Below, one piece after another: positions 19,404 to 29,247 of a stretch of DNA of 64,000 bases. The notes beneath the pieces were generated by a model. That model was not told the DNA's origin and did not search any database. It saw only the letters and a list, made by a program, of their open reading frames with translations. The stretch's first letter is position 1; every line of letters starts with the position of its first letter. Made by a program: the position numbers and the translations under genes. Location: the NCBI RefSeq assembly GCF_032362555.1, contig NC_083536.1:9610001-9674000 (forward strand), read 5' to 3'. Source of the stretch: Amyelois transitella. Its lineage: Eukaryota > Arthropoda > Insecta > Lepidoptera > Pyralidae.

Positions 19404-20952
19404 TACATCACTAAATGACACAAGCTCGGAGGGGTATGATGACATATGTACAAAAGTGATTAAAGCATGCAAAGAAGAAATCTGTGGAGTATTAGCATAC
19501 CTCATAAATCTGTCATTGAAAACTGGCACTTTCCCCGAAAAGCTAAAATTATCCATAATAAAACCGTTACATAAAAAAGGCAACAAAAGTGACTTTAATA
19601 ATTACCGGCCCATTACATTTATATCAATTTTTTCAAAAATTTATGAAAAAGTTTTACACGAAAAGCTAACTTCCTTTTTTAATAAGTACAATATATTGAA
19701 TGCCAGTCAGTATGGATTTCAAAAAACGAAATCGACTACACTGGCTGCATTTGACATAGTAAATTCCATCTTGAGAAGTATGAATAATAAAAAGTGTACA
19801 ACCGTACTCTTCTTTGATATGTCGAAAGCATTTGACCTAGTCTCGCATCCATTACTTCTGGAAAAATTAGAGCGTTACGGTATTAGAGGCAATGCATTTA
19901 AATGGATAAAATCATACCTCAATAATAGGAAACAAAGTGTAGAAATAATAACATTAGAAAATAACAAATTTTGCAAAAAATATAGATCTTCCTATAAAGA
20001 AAACACATTCGGTGTTCCACAAGGAAGTGTTCTTGGGCCATTACTGTTTTTGGTTTATATAAATGACTTGCCAAATATCACCGCGCATAAAAGTATATTG
20101 TTTGCTGATGATATTTCAGTAATTGTCACAACCCCTAATAATCCAAATAATAACTCGGTTACTAATCCCAATAATAATTTAAATATTCATCGAGCAGAAA
20201 TCGATAAGACTTTAAATGTGATAATTGACTGGCTTATAAATAATAATTTAGTAATCAATATTGACAAGACATATTATATAAATTTTAATAATTTGACTGA
20301 TCTAAATATAAAACACGACGGAAAAAAATTTAATAGGGTAAAAAATGGACAATTTCTAGGTATAAGTATTGACGAAAATTTAGATTGGAAAAAACAGGTT
20401 GAAAATGTTTGCAATAAAATCAACAGATTCTCTTTTGCATTATACAAACTTGCCAGAGCTGCGACCACAGATGCAGCTGTCATAGCTTACCATGCCTATG
20501 TGGAGTCCGTCCTGCGCTATGGTCTTGTGATATGGGGAAATAGTATGAAGTTTCAACAAGCATTTATTGTGCAAAAAAAATGCATCCGAGCCATTTATGG
20601 AGTCGCACCAGACGTATTATGTAAGCCTCTCTTTAAATTATTAAACATTCTTCCACTTCCTTGTCTGTACGTATTTGAAATTGGCAAATTTGTAAAACTT
20701 AATTACAAATTGTTCAAAAAGGCTGAAGAGGTATACCCAAGAAGCACAAGAAATGTACATAGACTAGTGTTAGATGTAATACCGAAAAGCGAAAGATTTA
20801 AAAGGAACTGTTACTTTATGTGCATATCCATATTTAATAAAATACCGGAAGACATAAAGTGTTTGAATTATAATTTATTCAAAAAGAAATTGTTTTGCTG
20901 GCTTATTGAAAATTCTTTTTATACAGTCCATGAATTTCTCAATTTTAGATAA
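19404..20952 (+). CDS. LINE A2 reverse transcriptase, intact portion
   Basis: It continues from the segment before the mariner. RT motifs in order: KLSIIKPLHKKGNKSDFNNY with YRPITF (finger), TTVLFFDMSKAFDLV (motif A), FGVPQGSVLGPLLFLVYIND (motif B) and LFADDISVIV (motif C, FADD). The thumb ends with YGLVIWGNS. The C-terminus has the IFNKIPEDIK block and stops at 20,952. There is no frameshift from 19,404 on. It is a Jockey/CR1-group non-LTR enzyme; the full ORF2 is truncated at its 5' end and disrupted by the inserts, so it is not expressed as a complete protein. Confidence 0.85.
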
Positions 20953-20956
20953 AAAT

Positions 20957-23900
20957 ACATACATACATACATAAAATCACGCCTCTTTCCCGGAGGGGTA
21001 GGCAGAGACTACCTCTTTCCACTTGCCACGATCTCTGCATACTTCTTTCGCTTCGTCCACATTCATAACTCTCTTCATACAAGCTCGGCGGTTTCGGGTA
21101 CTTTTGACCTGACCCTTTACCAGGACGTCCTTAATTTGATCAAGATACGTTCGTCTAGGTCTTCCCACTCCGACCTTTCCCTCCACACTCTCCTTGTATA
21201 TCTGCTTAGTCAACCTGCTTTCATTCATCCTCTCCACATGACCGAACCATCTTAACATACCCTTTTCTATTCCTGTAACTACATCTTCTTTCACATCACA
21301 ACATTCCCTTATCACGCTGTTCCTTATCCTGTCACTCAATTTCACACCCATCATACTCCTTAACGCTCTCATTTCCACTGCATTTATTCTGCTTTCATGC
21401 TTCTTTTGCCATACCCAACTTTCACTCCCATACATTAATGTCGGGACCAACACGGCCCTGTGCACAGCCAGTCGAGCCTTTTTGGATAGTTTCTGACTGC
21501 TCATAAAGGCATGCAAAGCTCCATTCACCATGTTCCCCGCGTTCACTCTCCTTTCAATATCACTATCATACTTGCCATCTGATGTAAACTTTGATCCTAG
21601 ATATACAAACTCTTTCACTTGCTCCACTTTTTCTCCTCCAATCAAAATATTACATGCTGTCATTTCTTTCTCCATTTCAAAAACCAGTGTTTTAGTTTTA
21701 CTTACGTTCACTTTCATTCCTTTCTCTTTTAAAGCTTCATGCATACAGTTTACCATCTCCTGTAACTCCTCCGCTGATGACGCCAGTATAACCTGATCGT
21801 CGGCATAGAGCAGACATTTGACGAGTAACTCATTCATCCTTAATCCACTTTTAGACTCTTTCAAATCTGTCAAACAGCTATCCATAAATAGGTTGAACAG
21901 CCACGGTGACGCAACACATCCTTGCCTAACGCCTTTCTCAATCTTAAACCACTCAGTGTGCGCTCCGTTTATCCTGACACAAGCACTCGAATCCTCATAT
22001 AAGGATTTCAGTGCTCGTATTAAGAGACTGCTCACCCCATGCATAGAAAGTGCTGACCACAATTCATTCCTCTCAACTCTGTCATAGGCCTTTTCCAGAT
22101 CTACGAATGTGCAATAGACTTTTTGACTCTTGGCCAAAAACTTTTCGGCTATGCACCGCAAGGAAAAGACCTGATCAGTACATCCCATTCCCTTTCGAAA
22201 TCCCGCTTGAGCATCCCATATTTTGTCATCAGTTTCATTCCTGACTCTATTAATCAATACCTTAGCATACAATTTGCCGACGACGCTAAGCAGGCTTATA
22301 CCACGATAATTTTTGCAGTCCAGCTGTGACCCTTTTCCTTTGTAAAGTGGCACGATAACAGCCTTACACCAATCTTTTGGTACTCGGCCGCTTCTCCAAC
22401 ACAAATTGAAAAGGCAGTACAACTGACTAGCTACTACGCCTTTTCCTGCTTTAAGCATCTCGACCGACACTCTATCACACCCAGCAGCCTTTCCCGCTTT
22501 CATACTCTTAAGTGCTTCCACAATTTCGAACATTTCAATTTCGCCTTCCATCTCATTCTCTTTTTCTTCGCTATAGCAGAAATCTTTCTTATTTCCTTCC
22601 TTTTTTTCAAATAAACTTTCAAAATAGTCCTTCCATATCTTTAGTACACATTCTTCTCCTTTCACAACGCTACCATCCTGGCATCTGATCCTAGTCAGCT
22701 CTCTGGTTATAGTATTTCCTCGGGCTGACCTTACGGATTTCCAGAATACTTTCAGATTTGACTGAAAGTCTTCTGATAGCCTTTTATCAAAATCCTCTTT
22801 ATACTCTTCTTTCTTTCTAATCACAGCTTTCTTAACCAAATCTTTCATTTTCTTATATTCCTTACGTGCTTCATTCACATCTTCATCTATAACCTCTTGC
22901 ATTCTTAAGTTAGCTTTTGCTGCTAACAAATCCAGCCATGCTTTCTTCTTTAATCGCACAAGTTCTTGCACATCTTTACTCATCCACGCATTTTTGTGAT
23001 TTTTTCCTTTCCTTCTTCTACTTACACCACACACTTCAACAGCTACTTTCACAATTCTTTCTTTAAATTCCTTCCATCCATCTTCAATATCGCTCATTTC
23101 CTCTAAATCTTCAAATTCATCCTTCAGTCTATTAATATACTTCTTACCTACATCCATATCTTGCAAATTTTCTACTTTTACTCTTTCCAAAGCGCTGGTT
23201 TGCTCCCTTACCCTGTGCCGCCAGCGATTGAAGATACCCCTTATCCGGGATATCACCAGTAAATGGTCCGAGTCAATGCCAGCACCGCGATATGCACGGG
23301 TATCCAGCACTTTGTTCTTCAATCTTTCATCTACAATCACAAAGTCTATCATACTTTTTAAAATACCTTCCACTCTTGTGTAGGTGTGGATCTCTTTATG
23401 TTGAAACATTGAGTTCGACACAAAAAGATCCCACTCTAGACAAATTTCTAATACACTTCTTCCATTATCATTCACCTTTTCGTCACCAAACGCACCAAGC
23501 ACCTTTTCATATCCATCACGCTTTACACCCACCCATCCATTAAAATCACCTAACATAATAATCTTCTCATTTGGCTTGGTAACTTTCAATACTTCTCTTA
23601 CACTATTCCAGAACTCCTCGTTTTCGCTTTTTGCTGATGTTGTACCCCTCGAACCCACATCCCAAGGTGCATAAACACCTAGAACGAAGATCCGAGTGAT
23701 TCCAACTTTCAGCCTAATCCATAGAAGACGAGGGCTGACACACTCATACTCATTCACGCACTCAGCCATTCGTGCAGAAAGAATTAGACCGACCCCTTGA
23801 CAGCCTCGGCTGGTACTGGAAATTCCAGACCAATACGCCGTGTAAGGGCCGTGCTGCGTCGCGTCGCATCCTTTCCGCTTCGTTTCATTCACGCACAACA

Positions 23901-24054
23901 CATCCAAACGTCTTTCATCCATCATCTGGCATACTTCCTCAATCTTATCCTTCATTCCTCCTCTTACATTCATCGTCGCAAAGCGGCTTTCAGCAGACCG
24001 CATACCGCTCCCGCCGGGAACGAGACGTGATGGGGTGCGGACACCATCGCCGCG
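20957..24054 (-). mobile_element. RTE-type LINE with intact ORF, 3.1 kb
   Basis: It inserts immediately after the LINE A2 stop codon. A 10-bp target duplication AGATAAAAAT lies at 20,947-20,956 and 24,055-24,064. The 3' end (low coordinates) has the (TACA)n microsatellite and the 'atcacgcc...ggaggggtaggcagag' RTE signature. The 5' end is near the start of the ORF with a short GC-rich leader, so it may lack part of its 5' untranslated region. Confidence 0.88.
20977..24003 (-). CDS. RTE endonuclease-reverse transcriptase, intact
   Basis: 1,008 residues without a stop. The N-terminal apurinic-type endonuclease shows RFATMNVRGG, CVNETKRKG (catalytic Glu), IIMLGDFNGWVG (Asp/Asn) and GIDSDHLLVISRI (the terminal SDHxxV motif). 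The RT domain from about residue 470 shows KNYRGISLLSVVGKLYAKVL, FVDLEKAYDRVERN (motif A), GVRQGCVASPWLFNLFMDS (motif B) and CLLYADDQVIL (motif C, YADD). The C-terminus carries a conserved tail with GHVERM and GVGRPRRTYLDQI. The ATG at 24,003 is the first in frame. Endonuclease plus RT in one ORF fits the RTE/BovB group. The base composition is GC-richer than the surroundings, suggesting recent arrival. Confidence 0.92.
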   Translation of the reverse strand: MRSAESRFATMNVRGGMKDKIEEVCQMMDERRLDVLCVNETKRKGCDATQHGPYTAYWSGISSTSRGCQGVGLILSARMAECVNEYECVSPRLLWIRLKVGITRIFVLGVYAPWDVGSRGTTSAKSENEEFWNSVREVLKVTKPNEKIIMLGDFNGWVGVKRDGYEKVLGAFGDEKVNDNGRSVLEICLEWDLFVSNSMFQHKEIHTYTRVEGILKSMIDFVIVDERLKNKVLDTRAYRGAGIDSDHLLVISRIRGIFNRWRHRVREQTSALERVKVENLQDMDVGKKYINRLKDEFEDLEEMSDIEDGWKEFKERIVKVAVEVCGVSRRRKGKNHKNAWMSKDVQELVRLKKKAWLDLLAAKANLRMQEVIDEDVNEARKEYKKMKDLVKKAVIRKKEEYKEDFDKRLSEDFQSNLKVFWKSVRSARGNTITRELTRIRCQDGSVVKGEECVLKIWKDYFESLFEKKEGNKKDFCYSEEKENEMEGEIEMFEIVEALKSMKAGKAAGCDRVSVEMLKAGKGVVASQLYCLFNLCWRSGRVPKDWCKAVIVPLYKGKGSQLDCKNYRGISLLSVVGKLYAKVLINRVRNETDDKIWDAQAGFRKGMGCTDQVFSLRCIAEKFLAKSQKVYCTFVDLEKAYDRVERNELWSALSMHGVSSLLIRALKSLYEDSSACVRINGAHTEWFKIEKGVRQGCVASPWLFNLFMDSCLTDLKESKSGLRMNELLVKCLLYADDQVILASSAEELQEMVNCMHEALKEKGMKVNVSKTKTLVFEMEKEMTACNILIGGEKVEQVKEFVYLGSKFTSDGKYDSDIERRVNAGNMVNGALHAFMSSQKLSKKARLAVHRAVLVPTLMYGSESWVWQKKHESRINAVEMRALRSMMGVKLSDRIRNSVIRECCDVKEDVVTGIEKGMLRWFGHVERMNESRLTKQIYKESVEGKVGVGRPRRTYLDQIKDVLVKGQVKSTRNRRACMKRVMNVDEAKEVCRDRGKWKEVVSAYPSGKEA

Positions 24055-24064
24055 AGATAAAAAT

Positions 24065-24343
24065 TAAATTTATTTATAATTATTTTATTTTCTTGAAATC
24101 AAATATTGACAAATATGAAGTAATTTATTTATTTTTTTAATTTTAATTTATTGTAACAAATTGACATTTTATTTTCATCATTTTATTAAGAATTAATTAA
24201 TTGACTTAAGTGACTTGTGTATAATTTTATAATACATATTTGCATGTTATAGCATGGCTGACCAGGAGGAAATATGTTTTGTTTTATACCTTTTGTAAAC
24301 CCTAGTCAAAAGCAAATAAATATTCTATTCTATTCTATTCTTG
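24065..24343 (+). other. LINE A2 3' untranslated region and (ATTCT)n tail
   Basis: AT-rich untranslated sequence resumes after the RTE insert and ends 'caaataaatattctattctattctattct', a microsatellite tail of the kind that ends many CR1/Jockey-group elements. Confidence 0.75.
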
Positions 24344-25273
24344 TGATGTGATTTGACTTCTAAAAAGTCTAGAACAGTCTTTTATTAAACAATAATGAGA
24401 GGAATTTTTATTTTCTAAAAAGAGTAAATGAATAATTTTGAAATTTCTGTTCCTATCCATTTCTGATTTGTATAAAGGGCCTACAATAGATTTGTTATTT
24501 TTTAAACCATATATGATAAACTTAATATTTGAGTTATTTTTTTCAAAAATTTTTATGTCATGAAAAGTAACAGGAAATGACATACCGCTTGTATCAAAAA
24601 GATCGTAAAAATGTGGATATGACGATGTTCGGTTAGGCCGTTTCTTGGTTGGATATAAAGCTGCTGTCACGCACCATAAAAAGCAATACTGATCCTTATT
24701 TATAATATTTAAACATGCTTTTTTAAATTGAATTGATTTAGGTAAACTTATAAAACTGGAACCGGCTAGAGGTTGGTATTTATTAAGATTGACCTCCATA
24801 TATAAAATGTTTAAAAATGACCACCCACTGTCGCGATGTTCGAATTCCTCAATACTTTTTTTAAATTTCAAAACTGTCTCTAAATACAATTTGTTGAAAT
24901 CATAATCAAAATATAATATTTTGTTTTTGGTAATAAATGACTTAACTGATTGCGAGTTATCTTTGAATTGTACGAATGTACCAAATAATTCAAAATTCAC
25001 TTTCACACACGTGTGTTGTCCCAGGTATTTATCTAAAAGCGATTTTAACTTATCATGAATTTCATTAAAAAATACATCTAAAGAGGATGATTGAGATTCA
25101 GTATTCGCTATTATCTTGTAAGTTAAAATACGATTTCGAAATGCAGTGCTGACCATTTCTATACCATCATCATATTTTATAGTATGATTATTCTTTTTAT
25201 GTAAATTGCTTCTCAAATGACCAACCCATGATTTATTGTGTATAGATGAGTTACACACAGTACAGAAAGGCAT
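24344..25273 (-). pseudogene. Polinton DNA polymerase B, N-terminal part (split gene)
   Basis: About 310 residues upstream of the polymerase core. I start it at 25,273 (MPFCTVCNSS), because Polinton polymerases often open with a U1/C2H2-like zinc finger and this Met leads directly into it: CTVC...GHLRSNLHKKNNH. The 25 residues upstream in the same frame translate an inverted-repeat motif and look non-coding. The mid-region has CFLWCVTAALYP, and the part ends with FIIYGLKNN, HYCLIKDCSRLF and SQITS, the conserved Polinton block that precedes the YFCD zinc finger. The protein continues at 14,444 after the LINE. Confidence 0.8.
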
Positions 25274-25511
25274 GTTAAAGGATTTTTTGATGAAACTTGA
25301 ATCCAAAATAAAGGAATAATTGTGGCCGTCCAAGCGAAAAGGGCCCACTGAGCACTTTCTAGTTTCCGAGATATTTGAGATTTTGTGAAAAAAGGTGGAA
25401 AATTGGCATTATGCGATTTTAATGGATTTTAATGCAACATGCAATGGGCTACATTTTCGTATAATAATCGTCTGTAAATAACGAACACAACGTGAGAAAA
25501 TTGCAATTATA

Positions 25512-25534
25512 TGTTTAGTGAAAAGGGACCAGTT
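25512..25534 (+). repeat. Inverted motif GTTTAGTGAAAAGGGACCAG, left side
   Basis: This 22-bp motif is present inverted at 28,595-28,616 and 28,782-28,803 (AACTGGRCCCTTTTACTAAAC), on the far side of the DUF7869-like gene. A weaker copy (GCGAAAAGGGCCCACTGAG) is at about 25,335. These could be terminal or subterminal repeats of the transposon that carried the gene. Confidence 0.5.
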
Positions 25535-25601
25535 ATCAACACTCTTTAAATTGAATGATTGAAATTGAATTCTATAATGATAATGAGTTAAATAACAACT
25601 T

Positions 25602-27422
25602 ATGTCGATGTTTAACCAACCACAAAGACATCTACTGTCAACAGCGATATTTTATAATAGAGATTTTTTGACTAACGGTGTCGCGCCAAATGTCCATAAG
25701 TCACGAAAAGCTCCTTACAATTGTTATAATTTACAAACCAGAGCTGATGCAGTTAATTATATAAAACAGTACTCCAATGATAATGGTTTAGTTTTACCTC
25801 TGATCTAGTAATTCTTCCTTGCAGTATGACCAAATCATACGTTTATAAAACACTAGAGGCCGCCCGCGACTTCGTCCGCATGGAAACCCTATCAATCCCG
25901 CGGGAACTCTGGGATAAAAAGTAGCCTATGTGTTTGTTATTCCGGGTCTTCAGCTACCTACATACCAAATTTCATGGTCCGATTACCATGAAATTTTCAG
26001 TAGTTTTTGCGTGAAAGAGTAACAAACATCCATACAAAATTTCGCCTTTATAATAGTAGTAGGATATTGTGATTCACTTATTTCACTGAATAATATTCCT
26101 GTTGGTAGGAGTACTTGGTACGACCTCTGGGAAACATTTTGCCCAAATGTTGTTGTGCAGAAACCGAAAACTGACCTTTGCGCAGTTTGTCAAAAAATGT
26201 AACAACATTAGGAAAAATGAACGCTTTGAGTGAAGAAGAAAAATTAAATCTCATAATTAAATCAAAGCAACATTTAGACCTAGTACAAATTGAAAGAAAA
26301 TATTACAGTGTTATAATCAGATGTGTAAGGGATTCATTCTCTGAATCTTTCCCTATGCTTGGACCTCATATTACTTGTAGTTACGATGGTGTTATGCATT
26401 ACTCTTTTGATTTTGCTCAGCATGTTCATTTACCACATAGCTCTCAACAGATAGGGCCATTATATTTTTTGACAGGGTGCAAAGTCAGTTTATTTGGTGT
26501 TGCTGTAGAGCCATTAAAGAAATTTGTCTTATATATTATCCCTGAATCATGTCATACAGGTAAAGGGGCTAACGTAATCATTTCATTGCTGCATCTTTTT
26601 TTTGCAAATTTCGGATTAGGTGAAACCGATGTTGTGTGCCACGCTGATAACTGTGCTGGGCAAAATAAAAATAACTATGTTATGCAGTATGCTACGTGGC
26701 GAGTTGTTACAGGTAGGCATCGGTCATTTCGCATGTCATTCCTTCCCGTAGGGCATACCAAGTTCGCCCCAGACATGTACTTTGGACTTTTTAAAAAAAG
26801 TTTAAGAAATAGAGAATCTAATAAATTAATGGATTTGGTTGTAGCCGCAGTTCAGGCTTGTCCAAAAACTAACGCAATTACAGCTGTTCTCACAGGTAAT
26901 GAGAAAGGTGATACTTTTATAAAAATGTATGACTGGGCAAAATTTTTTCAATCAGATGCTTCTACCATAAGCCAGCTATTAACATTTTCCCATTTTGAAT
27001 CTAACGCAAATAACAAAGGGCACATGCTTTGCTACAAAAATATTTCTGAAATGCTACCATCGGTCGTGGCAAAAGTTTTAAATCCAAATAAAGTATATGA
27101 CCAACTTCCAACAGAAATATTCCCGTCAGGTATGACTATAGAAAGGCAATGGTATTTGTATAACAAAATATGTGAATTTGTCGAAGAAGAATCTAAAGAT
27201 ATTTTGTGTCCCAAACCAATAGTCTTAGACGACATATCCACTCCTAGTCAATGTAGTGTAGTAGAAGGAACAACTACTTCTACTTTTAATACATCATCCA
27301 ATCAAATTGCTAAGAGTGTTAGAAAAACGCCAACTTGTTCATACTGCAAGAAAGTCGGTCATAGGAATCAAGTAAGAAACGGGTCATATTTTTGTCCAAA
27401 GCGCATGTCAGAAAATATTTGA
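25602..27422 (+). pseudogene. DUF7869-like transposon-derived gene, broken
   Basis: Three stretches form one protein. 25,602-25,808 ends with VNYIKQYSNDNGLVLP. A shifted frame then reads DLVILPCSMTKSYVYK up to a Helitron at 25,853. After the Helitron, PVGRSTWYDLWETFCPNV and KPKTDLCAVCQK lead, with a frameshift near 26,205, into the long frame ending at 27,422. Core signatures are SYDGVMHYSF, CHADNCAGQNKNNYV and VGHTKFAPDMYFG, three acidic sites that may form an RNase-H-like catalytic set. The C-terminus is a CCHC-type knuckle (CSYCKKVGHRNQ...FCP). Known: DUF7869 proteins are abundant, repeat-associated and of unproven function. Transposase activity is inference. Confidence 0.65.
25853..26064 (-). 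mobile_element. Short Helitron-like insertion in DUF7869-like gene (212 bp)
   Basis: On the - strand it starts TCCTACTACTATTATAAAGG and ends with a GCGGACGAAGTCGCGGGCGGCC...CTAG terminus, flanked by A and T. The interior contains 'gggataaaaagtagcctatgtg', common to lepidopteran repeats. It splits the gene between KSYVYKT and PVGRST. Confidence 0.6.
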
Positions 27423-27539
27423 GATTTAATTCTGACTTTTGAAACCTGTAATAGGTTAATTCTTTTTTTTTTTGTAATGTGTCGTATTAATGACTTTTAA
27501 TTCATTAATTTTTATTCTTTTGACGTAAATTTAATCTGT

Positions 27540-28355
27540 TTTTGTATAATGTCCTACGAGTAGTATATCATCACTACATAGTATAAAACAAAGTCGTCCA
27601 TTTTGTCTGTAGTCCCTTCGTATGCATAAAACTTTAAAACTACGCAACGGATTTTGATACGGTTTTGACTAATAGAAAGAGTATTTTCTCCGACAGGTTT
27701 TTATATATAATTGAAATACATTGAAACTATATTAGCTGAGTTATAGCGATTTATGTCCAAGAAGTCAGAAAAAAAATCTAATTGAAGATTGCATTTGTGC
27801 GTGCGCCGCTTATACCGTTGGATACAAGTAAGAACAATGTATAGCAAAAACATTGGTCTTTATTAGTTCTACAAAAAAGTCCGCGATGACATATATCCAG
27901 CTTTTTTATTTAAGTCACAAAAACTACTTTTCTGTATTAAAAAAACATTTAATTCGTTGGGTGATGTTTAACTGGTGATATAACCAATAATACATATATC
28001 CTTATCAAAATAAGTAAGTTCATCATCACGAGCATTTAATTTAGATTATTTTTGCAGTTTACAGTGTGTTATTTAGACATATAGTTTAGGAGATATCACG
28101 ATATTAGTATTGCGGCACGGTACGGGCCGGCCGCGGCGGCGGGGGCAGCGTCTAAATATTTTTTCCAAAAACTGATAGGGGGGGCGATCAAAGAAGAGTC
28201 ACAGAAACCAAAAAACATTTTAATATTTTAAACGCGGTTAAGGGAAAGAGAAGTTATTGTGAATTGAAAATTAGTATCCAATATGTGTTGGTGCGTTGAC
28301 TGTATTTGTCGAAGTAGCGGGATACACGCAAACGAAGTTGCGCGGGTCAGCTATT
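27540..28355. repeat. Degraded lepidopteran interspersed repeat
   Basis: 'actacgcaacggattttgatacggttttgactaatagaaagag' near the left and 'acgaagttgcgcgggtcagct' near the right are the conserved parts of a widespread non-coding lepidopteran repeat. The middle has a GC-rich tract (ccggccgcggcggcggg) at about 28,127. No coding frame is seen. Confidence 0.5.
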
Positions 28356-28402
28356 CTTAATAAATGTGTTACAATGTACGCGAAATATAACCTAATTTCG
28401 GT

Positions 28403-28965
28403 CAACTCGACCCATTTCCTAAACTTAACATAACTACTAATTAGTTTTAAGTTTTTATTTTTTTATTCGATAGTGTTGCCATAATAAAAACTAGTCGATT
28501 TTATACTTAATATATTTCTCTATTATTATAAATAAGAATCTATGTAACTGACATCTTGATCTCTAGCTATTACAATTTAAAATTTTATTGTATTCAACTG
28601 GGCCCTTTTACTAAACTTATTATAATGTTAGTTTTAAGCTTCTATTTTTTTATTCAATGGTGTTGCCATAATAATAACTAGTCGATTTTATACTTAACAT
28701 ATTGTTCTATTGTAATAAATAAGAATCTATGTAACTGACAACTAGATCTCTAGCTATTACAGTTTAAATTTTTATTGTATTCAACTGGACCCTTTTACTA
28801 AACTTATTATAAAGTTAGTTTTAAGCTTCTATTTTTTTATTCGATAATGTTTCCATAACATTAACTAATTGATTTTATACTAAACATATTGCTCTATAAT
28901 AATAAATAATAATCTATGTAACTGACAACTAGATCTTGAGATAATACAGCTTAAACTTTCAATGC
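28403..28965. repeat. Tandem array, about three units of 187-192 bp
   Basis: The units share 'agttttaagcttctatttttttattc', 'ccataataataactagtcgattttatacttaac', 'aagaatctatgtaactgacaactagatc' and 'caactggacccttttactaaac'. The last motif starts at 28,403, 28,595 and 28,782, so the periods are 192 and 187 bp. The copies diverge at a few percent or more and the third ends without the motif. It lies 1 kb downstream of the DUF7869-like frame. Confidence 0.85.
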
Positions 28966-29247
28966 CTGTTTCCCAACAATTTGATTTTTGTAAGTGTGAA
29001 CTTTGAAAATTTTTTATTCCAATAAATGTTATTATAATTATTATTTTTTTAATTCCATATGATCAACTAACTATTTAACTATCCTAATATGGCCTTAACT
29101 CAATACCACCCAAGTGGTACCTTTATGCTTGGACTGCCACAATTAATGATTTATTACTTATTACACTACTTACATTGAAAACATTTAAGACGAAAATTAA
29201 CACAAAAGTAATAGGTAATTTATGCCGAAGGAAAGAATCTTATTTTT
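28966..29247. other. Non-coding spacer
   Basis: AT-rich sequence with no frame or repeat that I can support. It would contain the 3' untranslated region of the spliced gene on the - strand. Confidence 0.4.

Larger units (their letters stand above)
14445..24343 (+). mobile_element. 5'-truncated LINE A2 carrying three nested transposons
   Basis: The LINE begins in the linker between endonuclease and reverse transcriptase at 14,445 and ends in an (ATTCT)n tail at 24,315-24,343. It is flanked by TGAT (14,441-14,444 and 24,344-24,347). Nested inside are a hAT-like element, a mariner and an RTE. Removing each one restores the LINE sequence exactly at its target duplication. The LINE sits in the polymerase B gene, opposite in strand. 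Confidence 0.85.
1..25273. mobile_element. Polinton/Maverick (adintovirus-like) provirus, decayed and interrupted
   Basis: The window opens inside this element, so its left terminal repeat is not visible. Seen: a retroviral-type integrase, a PLA2-like virion protein, an adenain-like protease, penton-like and major capsid proteins, and a protein-primed family B DNA polymerase. Known: this gene set defines Polintons/Mavericks and the related adintoviruses, double-stranded DNA elements that self-replicate and encode capsids. Inferred: one element, because the + strand capsid block and - strand polymerase share AT-rich composition and are separated only by recognisable later insertions. Without inserts, roughly 10 kb of Polinton sequence remains. 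A packaging ATPase was not found. No right terminal repeat could be identified; the right limit given is the polymerase start. Confidence 0.75.

Noticed and set aside
21530-24140. Several plus-strand frames of 64-122 residues
   Set aside because: All are antisense to the intact RTE ORF.
25274-25348. 25-residue N-terminal extension of DNA polymerase B
   Set aside because: It translates the GAAAAGGGCCC motif shared with the neighbouring repeats; the zinc-finger start at 25,273 is more natural.
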